A model generated the notes under the pieces. The model saw only the letters and a program-made list of their open reading frames with translations. It had not been told where the DNA came from and ran no database searches. DNA of 49,000 bases from Glandiceps talaboti (lineage: Eukaryota > Hemichordata > Enteropneusta > Spengelidae). This document shows positions 10,207-24,400 of the stretch, piece by piece; the first letter of the stretch is position 1, and the number at the start of each line of letters is the position of its first letter. The position numbers and the translations under genes were made by a program. The DNA is taken from the NCBI RefSeq assembly GCF_964340395.1, contig NC_135559.1, positions 13,324,759-13,373,758 on the forward strand, written 5' to 3'.

Positions 10207-11167
10207 TGGCATACCTAGCAGATTACAATTCCACACACATAAACACCATGACCAGTAATTATGATTTCAGCTACCATTGTTTATTCCATGTTTAGGATAT
10301 TAATAGTACAGCAATTTCGTTATAAAAGCACACCATATAATTATACAGTGAATTTTTTTCAATATTTTAACCACAAAATAGATTTTTTTAGCTATAATTT
10401 AACGTTATCGCAGCCATGGGGTGAAATCGATTACCATGGCAACCTGAACAATTACCAACACAAAAATAAATATCCCTTAATCTGAAAAAGTTACAAATGT
10501 ATAAAATGAGGAAACATTATGTAAAGGTGGGTATGAGTGCAAGTTTCATTTTCAAAAACACGTGAAAAGTATTCCATTCTCCCTATTTATACTCATACCT
10601 TGGTATGTTCCTATGGTTTACAATAAAAAGTTTGTTCCAATGTACAGGGAATAGGGATGTGTGCTATAACTTCAATATATATACAACCACAACAAACAAT
10701 AGATATTCTAGAATTCACACAATTTCTGTACACCAGGGAAAGAAATTTCAAATTTGGTGTAGTTCTGCAGTCACCTCGCAGGTAGTTATTTTCATCTGCA
10801 AGGGATGGGTGTATTTTTGGTATGGACGTAGGAAGTGTGGTTGAGGTCATGTGAGAAATGTAATGTGTTAACCTTCAAAAATTCCCTCTCCAGTAAGAAA
10901 TCATGCATCCCCAAGAGAGAGGTTCACTGCATGGGGTTAAACAGTAAAATTTGCATGTTTGTTGAAGACTGAGGTTGAGCATAAAAAGTGAGCAACGTCC
11001 AAGACACACCACTGCCAATCGTTATTTCGCACTGTCGCGGAAGAAATAACAGTTCTGGTTTACGAGAATGATGCATAGCACAATACTATTTAACATTGAT
11101 TTCATGGGATTATATATAGTTACCTTTACCTTCATATAATATACCATATTGCAATTAACCATATTCA

Positions 11168-11345
11168 GACCAGTATAACCTCTAAGCCAATTTGATGCAC
11201 CACTGACACACACAATTTCTAATGGTGCACCAAAATTTGGGGTTCCCTATCTCTTACTATGAGGTGACTTACAAGAAATGCCAGTTTTTATCATTTTGAC
11301 TCACAACAACAATAATTGGCTATCATTACGGGGCACACTGTACTG
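11168..11345 (-). repeat. interspersed repeat, GATAGCCAAATTTTG family, copy 2
   Basis: Reverse copy with GCCAATTTGATGCACCACTG, CTCTTACTATGAGGTGACTT and ATTGGCTATCATTACGGGG. Confidence 0.65.
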
Positions 11346-11636
11346 ACCATTTTGCAAGTATGCATTACCAGATTTGGCAAAGTGAGGGCTACAATTGTTT
11401 GCATTTGTCATGACGACTGATCATATGGTAATGCAGGATGCCATGAACAAAATGTGAGTACAAGAACGTGTTCTTAAAAGAGAATTACAGTCATGGCATA
11501 GGTATGTTTTGATTACTGGCAGCTGCTACAAAAATAGTAGTGTGAACAACGTGGTAACATCCTGTCTGCTGTCTCTATGCTACAATACTCGACTATTCTA
11601 GCCCCTCACTACCAGCACAAAACTACTTGCAAACAG

Positions 11637-11651
11637 TGCCCCCTAGTGGTC
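11637..11651 (-). promoter_or_regulatory. CTCF-like motif
   Basis: The minus strand reads GACCACTAGGGGGCA, a strong match to the bilaterian CTCF core CCASYAGRKGGC. Motif only. Confidence 0.35.
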
Positions 11652-12455
11652 AAACCAAGAAATCTCTGATAACCGAAATGTGGCATACCACAGGAGATGA
11701 TGCAAACAACAAAATTTCACAAAGTTACACTTAACAATTTTACAAATGATAATTATATGCAAAATCTGTGTAAAAAGAAACGCTGGGACATAAACTACTG
11801 AAACAAACATAATATTTAATTAATTTGACACATTTATGGTAAGCCTTAATTACATATAACACTCAAATTCACACACAGTAATAAAATAATAAACAAGCTA
11901 ACATACATCAAAACACAGCAGAAAAGTAACATTAATAACAATTAGCAAATACAGAACACAAAATTTATATTATAGCATTTTGTAAGTTCATTTACATTTT
12001 ATACAATATTTATCCATTCTTGTTCCAATCACAAAGAATTACCAACAAAAATTGTATTCATATACGACAACCCTAAACTCACTTCTTCATATTGTCAAAT
12101 TTTCATATTTCAGAAGAAAAAAATTCATAAATTTCAGAAAAAAAATAGACCCCATCACGTGTACGCTGATGTTTGAATCTGATAATTTTTTTACATTCTG
12201 TGGTATCCTTTACTAAAGTAGCTTTTTATATTGAAATAAGAGTTTTTTGAGAGATAATGTACATGTACAAAAACAGCCAAGTATGGTTCACAACTCCTTG
12301 TATAAAAATATTCCCGTAAAAAGGTATATGGTTGGAGGGCATTGGAAGATTTTGAAAAATTGCAGCATTTATTTAAACTTATGAAACCCAGACTTCATTA
12401 TCAACATTAAAACTCGTCTCCTTACACTTTTCACAATGGACCTTGAAAGTGAACA

Positions 12456-12470
12456 GCGCCCTCTAGCAGT
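12456..12470 (-). promoter_or_regulatory. CTCF-like motif
   Basis: The minus strand reads ACTGCTAGAGGGCGC. It stands 28 bp from an opposed motif at 12498. Confidence 0.35.
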
Positions 12471-12497
12471 ACAGAATGAGTTCACTGCTCAAATTCA

Positions 12498-12511
12498 CCA
12501 CTAGAGGGCGC
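12498..12511 (+). promoter_or_regulatory. CTCF-like motif
   Basis: Reads CCACTAGAGGGCGC on the plus strand, forming a back-to-back pair with 12456-12470 in the SMCO4-DZIP1 intergenic region. Confidence 0.35.
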
Positions 12512-14864
12512 AAATCATTAGAAAGGTATGTAGTACTTATTATCTGCAATATGACCCCTAAGTATTGAAAAAATGTGATTATACTTCAAATACAGGAAAA
12601 ATAATTTATCATGTCATAAATAAATCAACTTTAATATTTATTAAATAAGTAAAATTATGACTTGTGTTTTGCTTTATGTATCATATCTGCCCTAAGTATG
12701 AACCTAGTGATTTTAATCTAGGGCTTGCGTGAACATTTAAAGCTATGCGGTTTGTAAGGTAAACTATTTATTTCTACATTTGAATTCAAACTAAACTACA
12801 AATCCTACTATGGTGGTACTAGAATGCATAATCCAGTTATGAAGGTATAATAATCAAAATATTCAAATTATCAAAATTTATGCCAGAATTTGTTCATACA
12901 GTATCTACTTGAAATTCACACTCATAGTAAAATATATTGTAAGACTTGTAACCACACCACTGTGATAGAAAATGAGTTCTTTGTACCGCCTCTAGAAATT
13001 TTGATACCAAAGCCAATGCAACTTACTCTACAATGTTGAGTAGAACAGACTTAAAACGTAACATTTGAAATGACAGTAGTTATTTACTTTTACCATGCAC
13101 CAAGCAAGGATGTTATGAAGGCATGAGGTCACATGAGGGCGCCCTCTATGTTAAGTGACTACAAGTTAGAGTGAAATACAGTTGCTGATACTCAAGGTGA
13201 TGAAGTGTGGACGGAGATAGCAAAGATTCCTGACTAAGGTCAAGTATACAATCATTCCAATGTTTTATTTATAATTTTTTTTACTAGACAGTTCAGACAT
13301 CAGAATTGTTTACAGAGACAAGAACATGACAATGTATGGGCTTACATGTAGTTTGCTAGTATCTTGATACCACTTTTGAACAAAAAATGAAGTGGTTTGG
13401 CGTATGATTTTCATTTTACCGAGAGTGTGTTAAAAATCACAAGAGGCTTTGGTGCCCCTGTGACATGTCAGTTTGTTCAGGGAGAACTACACAACATTGG
13501 AATAATGTAATCAATCATCGTACCTATGCAAGCATAATTTATGACAAATCGAAAAGAGTACTGGCAACTTTTAATATTTTGAATACAATGGAACAATTGA
13601 TGTAGATTTTATTGTTCTGATGTAAAATGACCAGGTATAAATCTTGTATTTTTGTTCTGAAAAATCAAGAAAAGTGATGGCGACTTGAGTGTTTTGGTAC
13701 ATATATTGAGTACACCAGAACAGTTGACATGGATGCACATTGTCAAGACGTGGAAAGACCAGGTATAAATTCCATATATTTGGTCTGTTTGCATTCAACT
13801 TGGCTTGCATGTGCTATAATTACACTGTATAGAATGTCTTTGTACCATGGACATAGTTTGACTATTATTTTGCACTGTACTGCCAGGAATCAAGGCTGGG
13901 ACGGAAAGGATTTATTGAAGGAAAGGAAAATAGTTTGGGAATGAAGAAAAGTACATATTAAATCTCACTACTATCAGTTTTAGTATTGGGTTATCAAAAT
14001 TTTGATATTTTTGAAATTCTGTTTGTATTATTTTCTAAGTCAAAAATGTTACCTTTTTCAGACTTTCATATGTCTTGTGTCACTTTTCATCGTCAAAGTT
14101 TGTAACTTTTCGGACGTTCATGTCAGAGAAAATTGTCTGTATCATAGTATGTTCTAAGTGAATGATTTTACATCAGCTGTAAGCAGGCATGCATTTTGTG
14201 AACATTTTTAGAATGTCATGCCCTAACTTAATTTTAGTCCTATAGACAGAGAGACAGATGCAAGGCTGGTACAAAAATACACCATATGTGCTATGTCATA
14301 CATCACAGCAGATCTAAAACAGAGTGAAATGAATAAATGCAACTAATCAATATTGATATCTACGGTATCATAAAACAACAGTTACTATGGTAACCACAAG
14401 TCTTTTGTCCATATGCAAAGATTTGTAATAAAATTATCTGAAATTTTCACGATGAAATAAAATGTTTTGATGAAATCAGATATATTTCCCTTCATTGTCA
14501 ATCAAACTGAATGTGTCCCAAAATCTTTAAAAAAATTTGCTTTGACAATGAGACACACAAAAAACTTTCTCCTTTTGCAAAATTTAAAACATCAATTGTC
14601 ATGGTCATCTTACATAAATATTTGAAAAATATGCGTTGTATGTTATCGTAGCATTCCCTTTTCAAAAAATGACCACCCCTAACATTCAAATAGTTTGACC
14701 TTATTATTATTGTTCTACGTAAGCTGGGTAGCACCATTCAGTAGACATGGGGAAGACGGGTTTGAATACAGCAATATTTTCAAGTTTAGCATACTCTTCT
14801 TGTATTGGACGCATGGGCAAGATAATGATAATGGAGGTTTGTTTGTTAGTGATTTAATTTGATT

Positions 14865-14965
14865 TTAGAGCTCACTAAGGTCAAGATCATCATCCCAATC
14901 TGTCACTGACACTGTACCATGTGCACTTGGAGTTCGACTACCAGCCTCCTTTGATGGTCCTGGGC
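14865..14965 (-). CDS. DZIP1: DZIP1 terminal coding exon with stop
   Basis: Acceptor CCTTACAG; completes Gly, then [16 protein letters not shown] and the C-terminus [14 protein letters not shown], stop TAA at 14867-14865. An acidic [10 protein letters not shown] ending is typical of the family. Confidence 0.88.
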
Positions 14966-15373
14966 CTGTAAGGAAATATACAATACTAGTAGTGAGTTGA
15001 TCATCTTTTAGTTAATAGCTAGAACTCATCCTGTATGCCTGTATAGGCACAAACACACAAACAAACAAACAAACAAACAAACAGACAAACAAACAAACAA
15101 ACAAACAGAAGCCACAACACACACACTCACCTATCACATCATACACTGCTGCAGACACATACAGACTAATATGACCACAAAGTTTCCACCCTACACATAC
15201 ATACACACATTATAAATAGACACACATACACACATGCAGTTTCAACTACACACACACACATGCATGTACACATGCCCCTCACAGACACATACATACATAC
15301 ATACATACATACATACATACATACATACATACATACATACATACATACATACATACATACATACAGACACACA

Positions 15374-15421
<48 letters not shown>

Positions 15422-18400
15422 CACACACATACACACACATACAGACATACACAGACACTTATGCATCAAGAAGCAACTACATCAATATTGTTTCAGTGAC
15501 AAACCATACACGTATGTTCATAATTCTTGAAAATACTGAAATTACTCTCTAGTCTCCCTACACCTTGAAAACTTGTTGGTTTTGGACAAAATTAATCCAC
15601 AGAGACAATAATTTAAGCGGTATTACAGCCTTTAATATTTGCATACATACTTGGCCTCATAAATTGTCAATCTTACACCATGAAATTAGTAAGGGATCTG
15701 TAGCATAGCTAGTCTGTACAGTATGCTGAGTTGGGGTGCCCTCAACACTTTTCCCGGAGCAAGGACATTGAGGGCTGAACGGCATCATGTATCTAACAGT
15801 CTACAGTACCGCCAGGTATATTGTAAAATGGCAGATCAAGAGTTACAGGAATAAAGTATTTTTCATGGTGAATACATGTTGCATGTAGTATATAAATTTT
15901 TCCTTTGACCCTGATCACTATTTTGTCCACTATCTTGTAAGAAGTCCAATGTAAGACCACCAACAACTGCATCTTAACAATCTCTGAGCAAATATAGATT
16001 CATGTGATTGTCTTGTCCATAAAGAGAAATGATCCAATGTCATTTATTATACAGATATGATAGTCAATGGAAATATATGACACAGATTATAAGTAGATTT
16101 ACAGTGCTAATGTTCACACAGATAGTGAGGAAATAAGATCTGACCAGTGAATTTAAAAAAAGGCTAAATGAGAGATCGAGGTGTCATAGTTAAGTCTCAC
16201 CTTTGTGTGAAGCAGATCCCCACATACTAGTACCATAGGTATTAGAGGAATCAGTTTCAGAAACAGTGCGGTGTCTAGCAGCAGGGGCAGGTTGTTGGTT
16301 AGAACTAAAGCAAAAGAAAGAAAGTATGTGTAACACAGCACACGTGGTTGTGATAAGTTGGGTGGGGGAGATTAAGTCCACACATGTAACACATCACATG
16401 TGGTTGTGATAGGATGGGGGGAGGTGGAGGGGATGAGGTCCACACTTGTACACCTTCACTACCAGATTTATTCAAAATTTATTTCAGGATTTTTATTATC
16501 ATTTTAAAACTAAAGATTATGTATGTTGTATCATGATAGTTAGAATAATAATAATTTTTCTTTTGAAATATTGTTTTAAAATAGTCAAAACATCTTTTTC
16601 CTTTTTTTTTTATAAATTGAAAATTGGCAAATTCCATATAGTATACAAGATATTGTCATATTCAGTCATACTGAAAATACAGTTGCCTTTGGGGTCACAA
16701 AGCTTTTTTTTAAAAAGAACAATTTATATTTCAAAATTAAGTAATAGTAAATTTTTTTTATTTATTCAAATATAAAATTAGAGTTGGTCATGTGATATAG
16801 ATATTCACTGTTAATATAGAATATTTATTACAAAAATATCATTTACTAAAATAAATATCTGGCAGCAGGTGTGTGTCTTAAATTCAATATATTCAACCAG
16901 CACCAATACAGATGACACCAAAATCACACTGACAAGTTAGGTGTACAGGACACATATGATGTGCAACACAGATTTTGACAAACACAGCTAAAACAGAGCA
17001 TGTGTTCTCCAGTCAACTGTACGTAACATATATATTTATTGATCAACGTCGATCATTTGTCAAGTTCAGATTGTTGTTTTACTGGCTAGACAAGAGTACT
17101 CGGTACTTGCATTGCTAAACACAGTACTATTGTGATTGAAGAAAAAGTTTTGCTTAGGCAGAAATAACATAATTGTGTGTTTCCGATAACACCCCCCCCC
17201 CCCCCCGAGAATAGGGTAGGTAGGTCAGGATTTTATTTTATTTTATTTTATTTTATTTTATCTTTTTAGCTGTTTTTATTTTTGAAAAATATTGCTTCGA
17301 CCCAAAATCAAACAAAAAGTTGGTCAGAATACCCATTCTGTGATAGTTTGATGAAATATGTACATAGTTCGCTGAGGAAAAAAAACAGGTCAAGAAGACA
17401 AAGAATTTCTTATCTTTTTGTTTTGAATGTTTATAAAATTGTTTAGGGTCAACAGCTTAAACTAGGATCGGGCGGGTTATCGGAAAAATACAATTTTTTT
17501 TTAATTTGTCGTACATTCGTTTATCTTTTGAAATTTCACTCGATAACAATCATCCTATGTTCAGCAATAAAAGTGTTGTTTTCTATCCAGTAAAACAACA
17601 ATCTAAAATTGTAAAATGATCAACTATGCTCATAAATATATATGTTACATACAGTCTTCTGGTGAATGGTGCCTGTTTTAGCTGTAAATAGGATTTATAG
17701 TGTTAGACAGATGACAAATAAGATTTGACAGTAAAGATGATAAAACACACAATATATGCAAATTAGTATAATTAACAATTCAAAATTTCATGCAAAATGA
17801 GTGAAAATTATCAGCAATTTTTATCGCTTCAGGAGGATATTCACTTTGACAACCAGACACATTTTGATGCACTATTCAATAAATAGTGTTGGTGGGACGC
17901 ATAATTTAAAATACTTGCACAGGATTATTAGAATAACAAATATTGAAATGTGCTTTGAGTGCAGATACCATACTGGTATCATTATCTTTTAAAAGTTCTA
18001 CTAGCAAGAATTTAGTGCAGATTTCTGAAAAGCTACTTTATCTTGGCATGTGAAATTTTGGAATTTGACAGACAGCTAAAGATGAGATTGACATAGTACA
18101 TGCGCAGTATTGACACAAAGACAGAGTGTGAAGCCTACAACACAGAACATCATGACAAACTGGTACATCTTACGAGACACTCAAATAATGCAGCATGTGT
18201 GAATACACTATCAATATTATATGCTTTGAATGATCTAGACAGTACATACAGTGGTGATACCTGTACAGACAAGTTACAATACATGCTTTACATTTACACC
18301 AGACAGCAAAAAAATCATATTGTACAAGACTATAGGAAGTAAACAGAGTTACATGTACCCAACACATATTACCAAACAAAGACAACACAACATCACCACA

Positions 18401-21400
18401 TACCACTGACAACATTTTCAAACACAACTTTGTGTTTTTACAAAAAAAGTTGGCAAGGGGGTAAAATGTACCAACGTTCCATGCACAATCAACTGACGTT
18501 ACTCTTCAGAGATTTGTGCTGACAAAGAATGTAAATTTGTTCACAATTTCAGCCTCAGGACTTTGCAAAGTTTAGTCAAAACATGTCTGTATAAGACTAG
18601 TACATTAACATATATACAAAGACTTTTGCTGCACTTAGTGTATAGTTCTGACATATGATATAAAATACAGACGTGAAATGTACCACAACACAAATATTTG
18701 ACTTACGCAGCAACTGGTCTTGGTCCTGCAGCAGATGACATGTCATCTATCGAGGAGACAGAGAAATCACTCTCTTCATCATCTTCATCTCCCATAGTCT
18801 AAAAAAATACATAGATACACAATTCATAATGTTTTATGTACTACATGTATAGTCACAAATCTGTTGAACTGCCATATTGGTTTTCCCACAATCCCTTGGA
18901 ATGCCAGAGGTCATTGAAACTTATGGTTTGACCTTTGACCTCACAATGCATTGTGGGAAATCTAACATGGCTTTCTCTACCATTAAAATAGCTATCAAGA
19001 CTGTGGTTGTACTAACTAGTTTGGTCTACTGTATGATAACACTACAGATTTTATCTACCTTTGTACTTTAAGAATCCATTTATGTACATATTCTCACTGT
19101 GTGAACATAATTATCTAGCATGTAATGGGAGAGGGATGGTGTTTGAGAATACAACTTGGATATAAATGATATATTATCTAAATTGTGTAAATATCTACAT
19201 TGTACACATAATTATTCCGAAGTTTTGCACCTTGTAAACTCGCAATACTGTACATAAAATTTTGGCTTAACTTTTTTCCATCATTCTGGGTTTTTTCCAA
19301 ATACTTGTGAAAATGAAACGATGTTCAATATTGTGTCTCTCGGTGCATTCTTGTCATCTTTACATGATATAACCTTTGCTGTCTCAACTCTCAATAAGTC
19401 ATGCTTGTTCACGAGATTCTCAAGTTCTACAACTTCACAAGCGTCCATTGTATATAGTCTAGTTCCTGAAGACTGTATTCCAATTTTACATAACTTTATC
19501 TTCACACATTACATCTAGTCAATGTCGTCACTCTCGCACAGAACTCTGTGCTCTCCCCTACAGCAGTCATATAAACATGATGACGTCGCGCCCCCATGTG
19601 ATTTAGTTTGGGGGGAAGGTGGAGTTCAGTTGGACATTTGCATATCATATCTGTCCAGCTGTACTAATTAATATTAATGAGCAATGACGACAGCCTGTCA
19701 AGTCTGTCAAGTTGTGATGGATTACTACTGACATGCGCTGTTTGCGCTTCGCCCAGCATGCGGTCGAACCACATTTAACACCTTGAGTAACAACATTGAC
19801 CAGACGTAATATGTGAAGATAACGTAGTGTAAAATCAGAATACAGTCGTCAGGAACTAGACTAACTGTATGCAAATTGTGGTAACATATAGTCTGCAAGG
19901 TACGCCATGTTGAGGGTGCCCTCACACATCAGTCAACTCCTTTTCCTTAGTGACAAGTTGCTGAGGGCAGAGCAACGTGAAGTACCTTACAGTCTAAGTA
20001 ATATATATATATATATATATAATCATACAAATAACATACAGGAAAGACAAGTATTTTTAAAACATGTATTAGGAAGTAACAGTTGTGTGTGCAGAGAGTA
20101 TGTAAGAGTGAAAAAAATGTATGATGTATCACAAAGATTTCAAAATTCACACAAGTATTTTTGGACAATTCTATCTAGTATATATACCTATGACAAAAGT
20201 GATGGTAGTCGTACATATATCATGTTCTCAGTTACGTGACAAATAAAGATTGCAATCTACATCGAGAAAGACAGTTGTCAGAAAGAGGGGCAGAGCAAAG
20301 AGAAATACTTGAGAGATGCAAAGAATGAAGCACACGCAGACATGCATATTGGTGATGTACCATGCACAGTGTATATTTTTGATACTCTAGTAAGTAATTC
20401 ACAACCATGTATTAAGTTATCGACAGTGTAACATACAAACAACAGTACATTTAATATAAGACACACCAACACTACAGCATAGCAATTATATAGGGCCATG
20501 CACACTTTAACTAAAAGTGACAGGTGAGGGAAAATTAGCATGCAACATCTCAACACATTTGATAGACCATTCTGGTGAATAGCGCCCTCTTGCGGCAAAG
20601 TTGAGCAGCAACATAAACCGGTGACATGTGACTTGTGAATATTCATTAAAAAAACACCATTATTTTAAACAACATACCAGGTTTGGAATGTTTTTGTTTA
20701 TTAACCATTTTTCTGCAACACAACACAATATGCAACATGCATTAGTTGAGTTCCCAGAATAACTTTCACCAATCCACATCACCGCTATACCCTACACCCA
20801 CCACTAGAGGGTGCCATTTACCAGGGGGAGGTCAAGGGTCAGACACCGACACCACACTACTTACAGGTATTCTAGGAGTGGGCGAACCATCACTCGGGTC
20901 TCTACCCCTTGTATCAGGCTGGGTGAGAGACCCACTTACATCTATACCACCTGTAGGTTTCTGCCCACCCCTGCCTGACAACTGTCTCTCTATGGACGCT
21001 GCAAGGTTCTTTACAGAGGATCCCTAAGAAGTAAGGTTGTAAATAAAATTATCATTCTCTTTTGTTGTACAGTTTGAGTTTGTAGGTGTACCTGGACGTC
21101 TAACTGCCCTCTTTTAGGGCTCCTGACATTGCAAAGTATGTAATAAACGGTGAATTGGTCATTTGCTATCAAATTTATCTTTTGTGATAAAGCTAATTTG
21201 ACACACAGTGACACTGAAGATGATGATGTACCAAACTTTACTGTTTCCCCTCTATCAATGTGTCCTATCCCTTCCTATGAGATGACTTTCAAGAGACCCC
21301 ATTTTCAATCATTTTCAGCCAAAACTTTTTTCTCTCTTTCAATAGACGGCATACTTTCCCCCTTACCATAATTTTGAGCTGAAAGGAGGAAGCATCCCAC

Positions 21401-24400
21401 TGACTTACGATAAACCTTGCAATCTGAAGACTACTAGGTTCAATCAAACTTTTCATTTCAAATTTCATCAAATCTGTTCTCTGCAAGTATCCATACTGAC
21501 TGAACATATTCAAATATGGTATTAAAAATAGTTTTAGTGATTAACTGCTAAAGGTCATCCAAGGTCACGGATGAAATGCTCTGGACTGGTTGTTGTATGT
21601 AATCTTATTAATAATATGTGTTTGCACTGTGATAAGAACAGCACACATCAAACAAAGTGCTGCCAATATTTTTACAAAAAACACACACACAGTGGAAAAG
21701 TAAACTGAATATAGACTATACAAAGTGTTTGGAAGGAGACAAAGAAAGAGATGAAAGCTGAGTGGTAATAGAGAATCAGAAATTAGATATAAATGATACG
21801 GAACTGACTGGGAGACACTGAGTCGACAATTCAACAAAATCAAAAACCATCATTATCCAGGGATCAAACAAATGACATTTCTCTGTTCTGCTGGAAAATT
21901 CTGTTGCCATGCCAACAAAACGGTTCAACACTAACAAAACCTTAAAATACAGACGACAAACTGCGTTACAAATTAACAAAAACATGCAAAGATTAGTAGA
22001 TATTTTGACTGCATGCACGAATATAGACGTTACAGCCTGAGATTCAGAAAATATAACATAAACTGCGACAGCTCCCCAATATCAAGGTATCATTTTATGG
22101 CAAATCATAATTATGTTATCCATTCCTTTTTTACGTTTAAGAATTGACAAACACCATGAGAGATGTTAATTTAATAATAATACAATAAATCTAAAAGCTA
22201 CAAAATTCATAACAGTACATGTGACAAACCACAAAGCGGAAATAAAAAATTACGAGAATGCACAATTAAAACAGCTTTTTAAAAACACAAAACATAATGA
22301 CCTTCTTGGCTGTACATATTAACCAAAACAAAAATTAGTTATTACCAACAAAAACCGAACACAAACAGTAACTATGATTTGTACACATACATTCAGTAAA
22401 CACCAAAGCAAAGGAAACAAACCATGCAGTCAAAGAACGGCTAAAAAAATATTACAATTAACAAAACAAAATGGCAACGATCACAATGGTATTTATACCA
22501 CCATGGCAACTTTATAACAATTGGTGCAAATATTGCAATTTTTAATTACGAAAACAGCAAACAGTGAACGATATTATTTGGCTATTTGGCAATAGTGCTA
22601 TGAAATTATTGGTACCGGGGTACTGGTACGGCTGAAATATGAAAATAATGCTGGGTGTTATACACAGACAGAGAAATATCATTTGGTATGATTCTAGACA
22701 TGACGGTATATAGTTTCCAATGGCCTACAGTTTTGATTAGTCCTGTATCAGCTTTGTCGTCATTTCGTGAGCTGAGTTCATCCACTTCAGTGATTGATTT
22801 CAGTTCCGGACTGGGATCGACTGTTAGTCCTTTTCCTTGGGACTGGTGCATGGAAGCAGGGTGGTAGGAAAAACATGTTATGGTTAATTGGTGAAATTTA
22901 AGGGGAAAAGATGGCAAAACTCCACCAGAAAGGAAAAATAAATGCATGAAGGGGGTGAAAAAACACCACTGAAGTGCATGCGATGGAATATTAGGCTATA
23001 TATATTACATTACTGTTAACGAATATCAAGCAGACATGTGTTTCATCTGATTGACTGGAACAAATTTTAGTCTAATTTTGGAAAAAAAATGACACATTTT
23101 TTTATGTATATAGGATGATATTCTTTACATCAAGAGATTTTAAGCATGCATGTGGATATTGGTTTTGTGTTTGAAAATGAAAAAATGTAAAGATAAATGA
23201 AAATGAAAAATAAAATAAAATAAAACTATAATCCAAAACATGCAGTCATTGTTACTGACTTAATACAACAGTGTCTGTACAAGTCAGATAGGTGGAACCT
23301 GAATGAATAGATCACCACTATGTAGTACCAAGAAGTAACTGAAAGATTCATCGTTGAGGGCGCTCTTTTAATAACTTCCATACACAACTGTACATGTGCT
23401 GAGTGTGGCCTGAAAGAGTGATTACATATGCAGACCATCGACTTGACCTCTCAGACTATGATGAGTGGAGTCTACACAATTACTACCGGGTATTGCTGCA
23501 GTATTGAATTCAACTTTTGTTCCAAACACAAACTTGAAAAATTGTACCTGAAATTTTCGACTGCACACTCCAGTATTTGTCAACAGATTGACCAACTATT
23601 CAGTACACGAGCCTAATAAGGGGACCATAGATGCCTGGAAGTTTGTATCGCCGTCAAGTTTGTGTTCGGAATTTGATACTATGATTTACCAACACTGATG
23701 AATTTTTTATTTGAAAATTACCATTGCTGTTGCCAGACAAAGTCTTGACACAAGAAAGTTTATTTACAGTTATATTCGGTATGTGAGTTGAAGTATTAGG
23801 GCACTACAATGATGAAATTTTCAGTTTACACCAACAAGTGACTCCTGGTTTCTCTGCTTGCATGTACATGCTGTTTTAGTGGGCTGTATCTTAAATGTTT
23901 ATTACTCTGGTAAGTAAGTTTTCAGTTTACTTAGATTGACACAAACTAAATCTATCATCTTCAATATGGTAGATTACACAAGTGGGTGATACTGTTGTGT
24001 GATTCTAATCACCCTGTGATCAAGATAGTGTAAACATCGGAAGTCCCAAACAGTTATCAAGAAAATGCTCCCTGTGTCATCCTATGGACTGGTATTGTTG
24101 TCTGTGCGGCCACTTTGAAAAAAAACTAGCTTTTAGAGACACCTCCCTACTGAGACCATAATTAAACCAACATCCATTCAATGGCCAATTTTATATCAAT
24201 GTGCTATGACAATTGTTGTGTCTATCTTAGTAAACTGAAGCCTCGATTACCAGAGTCGTATGTAGAACACTCAATAATTGCGATAGTTAGTAACACGACA
24301 CACTGCATTGCAAACATATGACACAATATGTATGCCTGTGCTATTAGTTGAAGAGTAAAAACTTGAATACAGTGCCAGAAGTGAGGCTAGTGAATAATCT

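Larger units (their letters stand above)
9116..14864. other. intergenic DNA between SMCO4 and DZIP1, including the DZIP1 3' UTR
   Basis: No gene recognised. It holds a CTGT microsatellite with a repeat-like flank (9209-9420), a short foldback element (10137-10206), an interspersed repeat (11168-11345), CTCF-like motifs (11637, 12456, 12498) and a diverged local duplication (13571-13780). Minus-strand AATAAA hexamers, for example near 13909-13914, could end DZIP1 transcripts. The open frames are short with no recognisable similarity. Confidence 0.5.

Noticed and set aside
15166-15530. Tyr/Met/Cys/Val- and His/Thr-rich frames
   Set aside because: Translations of (ATAC)n and (AC)n arrays.
16446-16775. 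Plus-strand frame of 109 residues rich in Phe, Ile, Lys
   Set aside because: Composition is what AT-rich DNA gives by chance; it is intronic to DZIP1 and shows no domain.
20278-20646. Minus-strand frame of 122 residues
   Set aside because: No homology, no supporting splice sites, and it does not fit the DZIP1 phase at this place.
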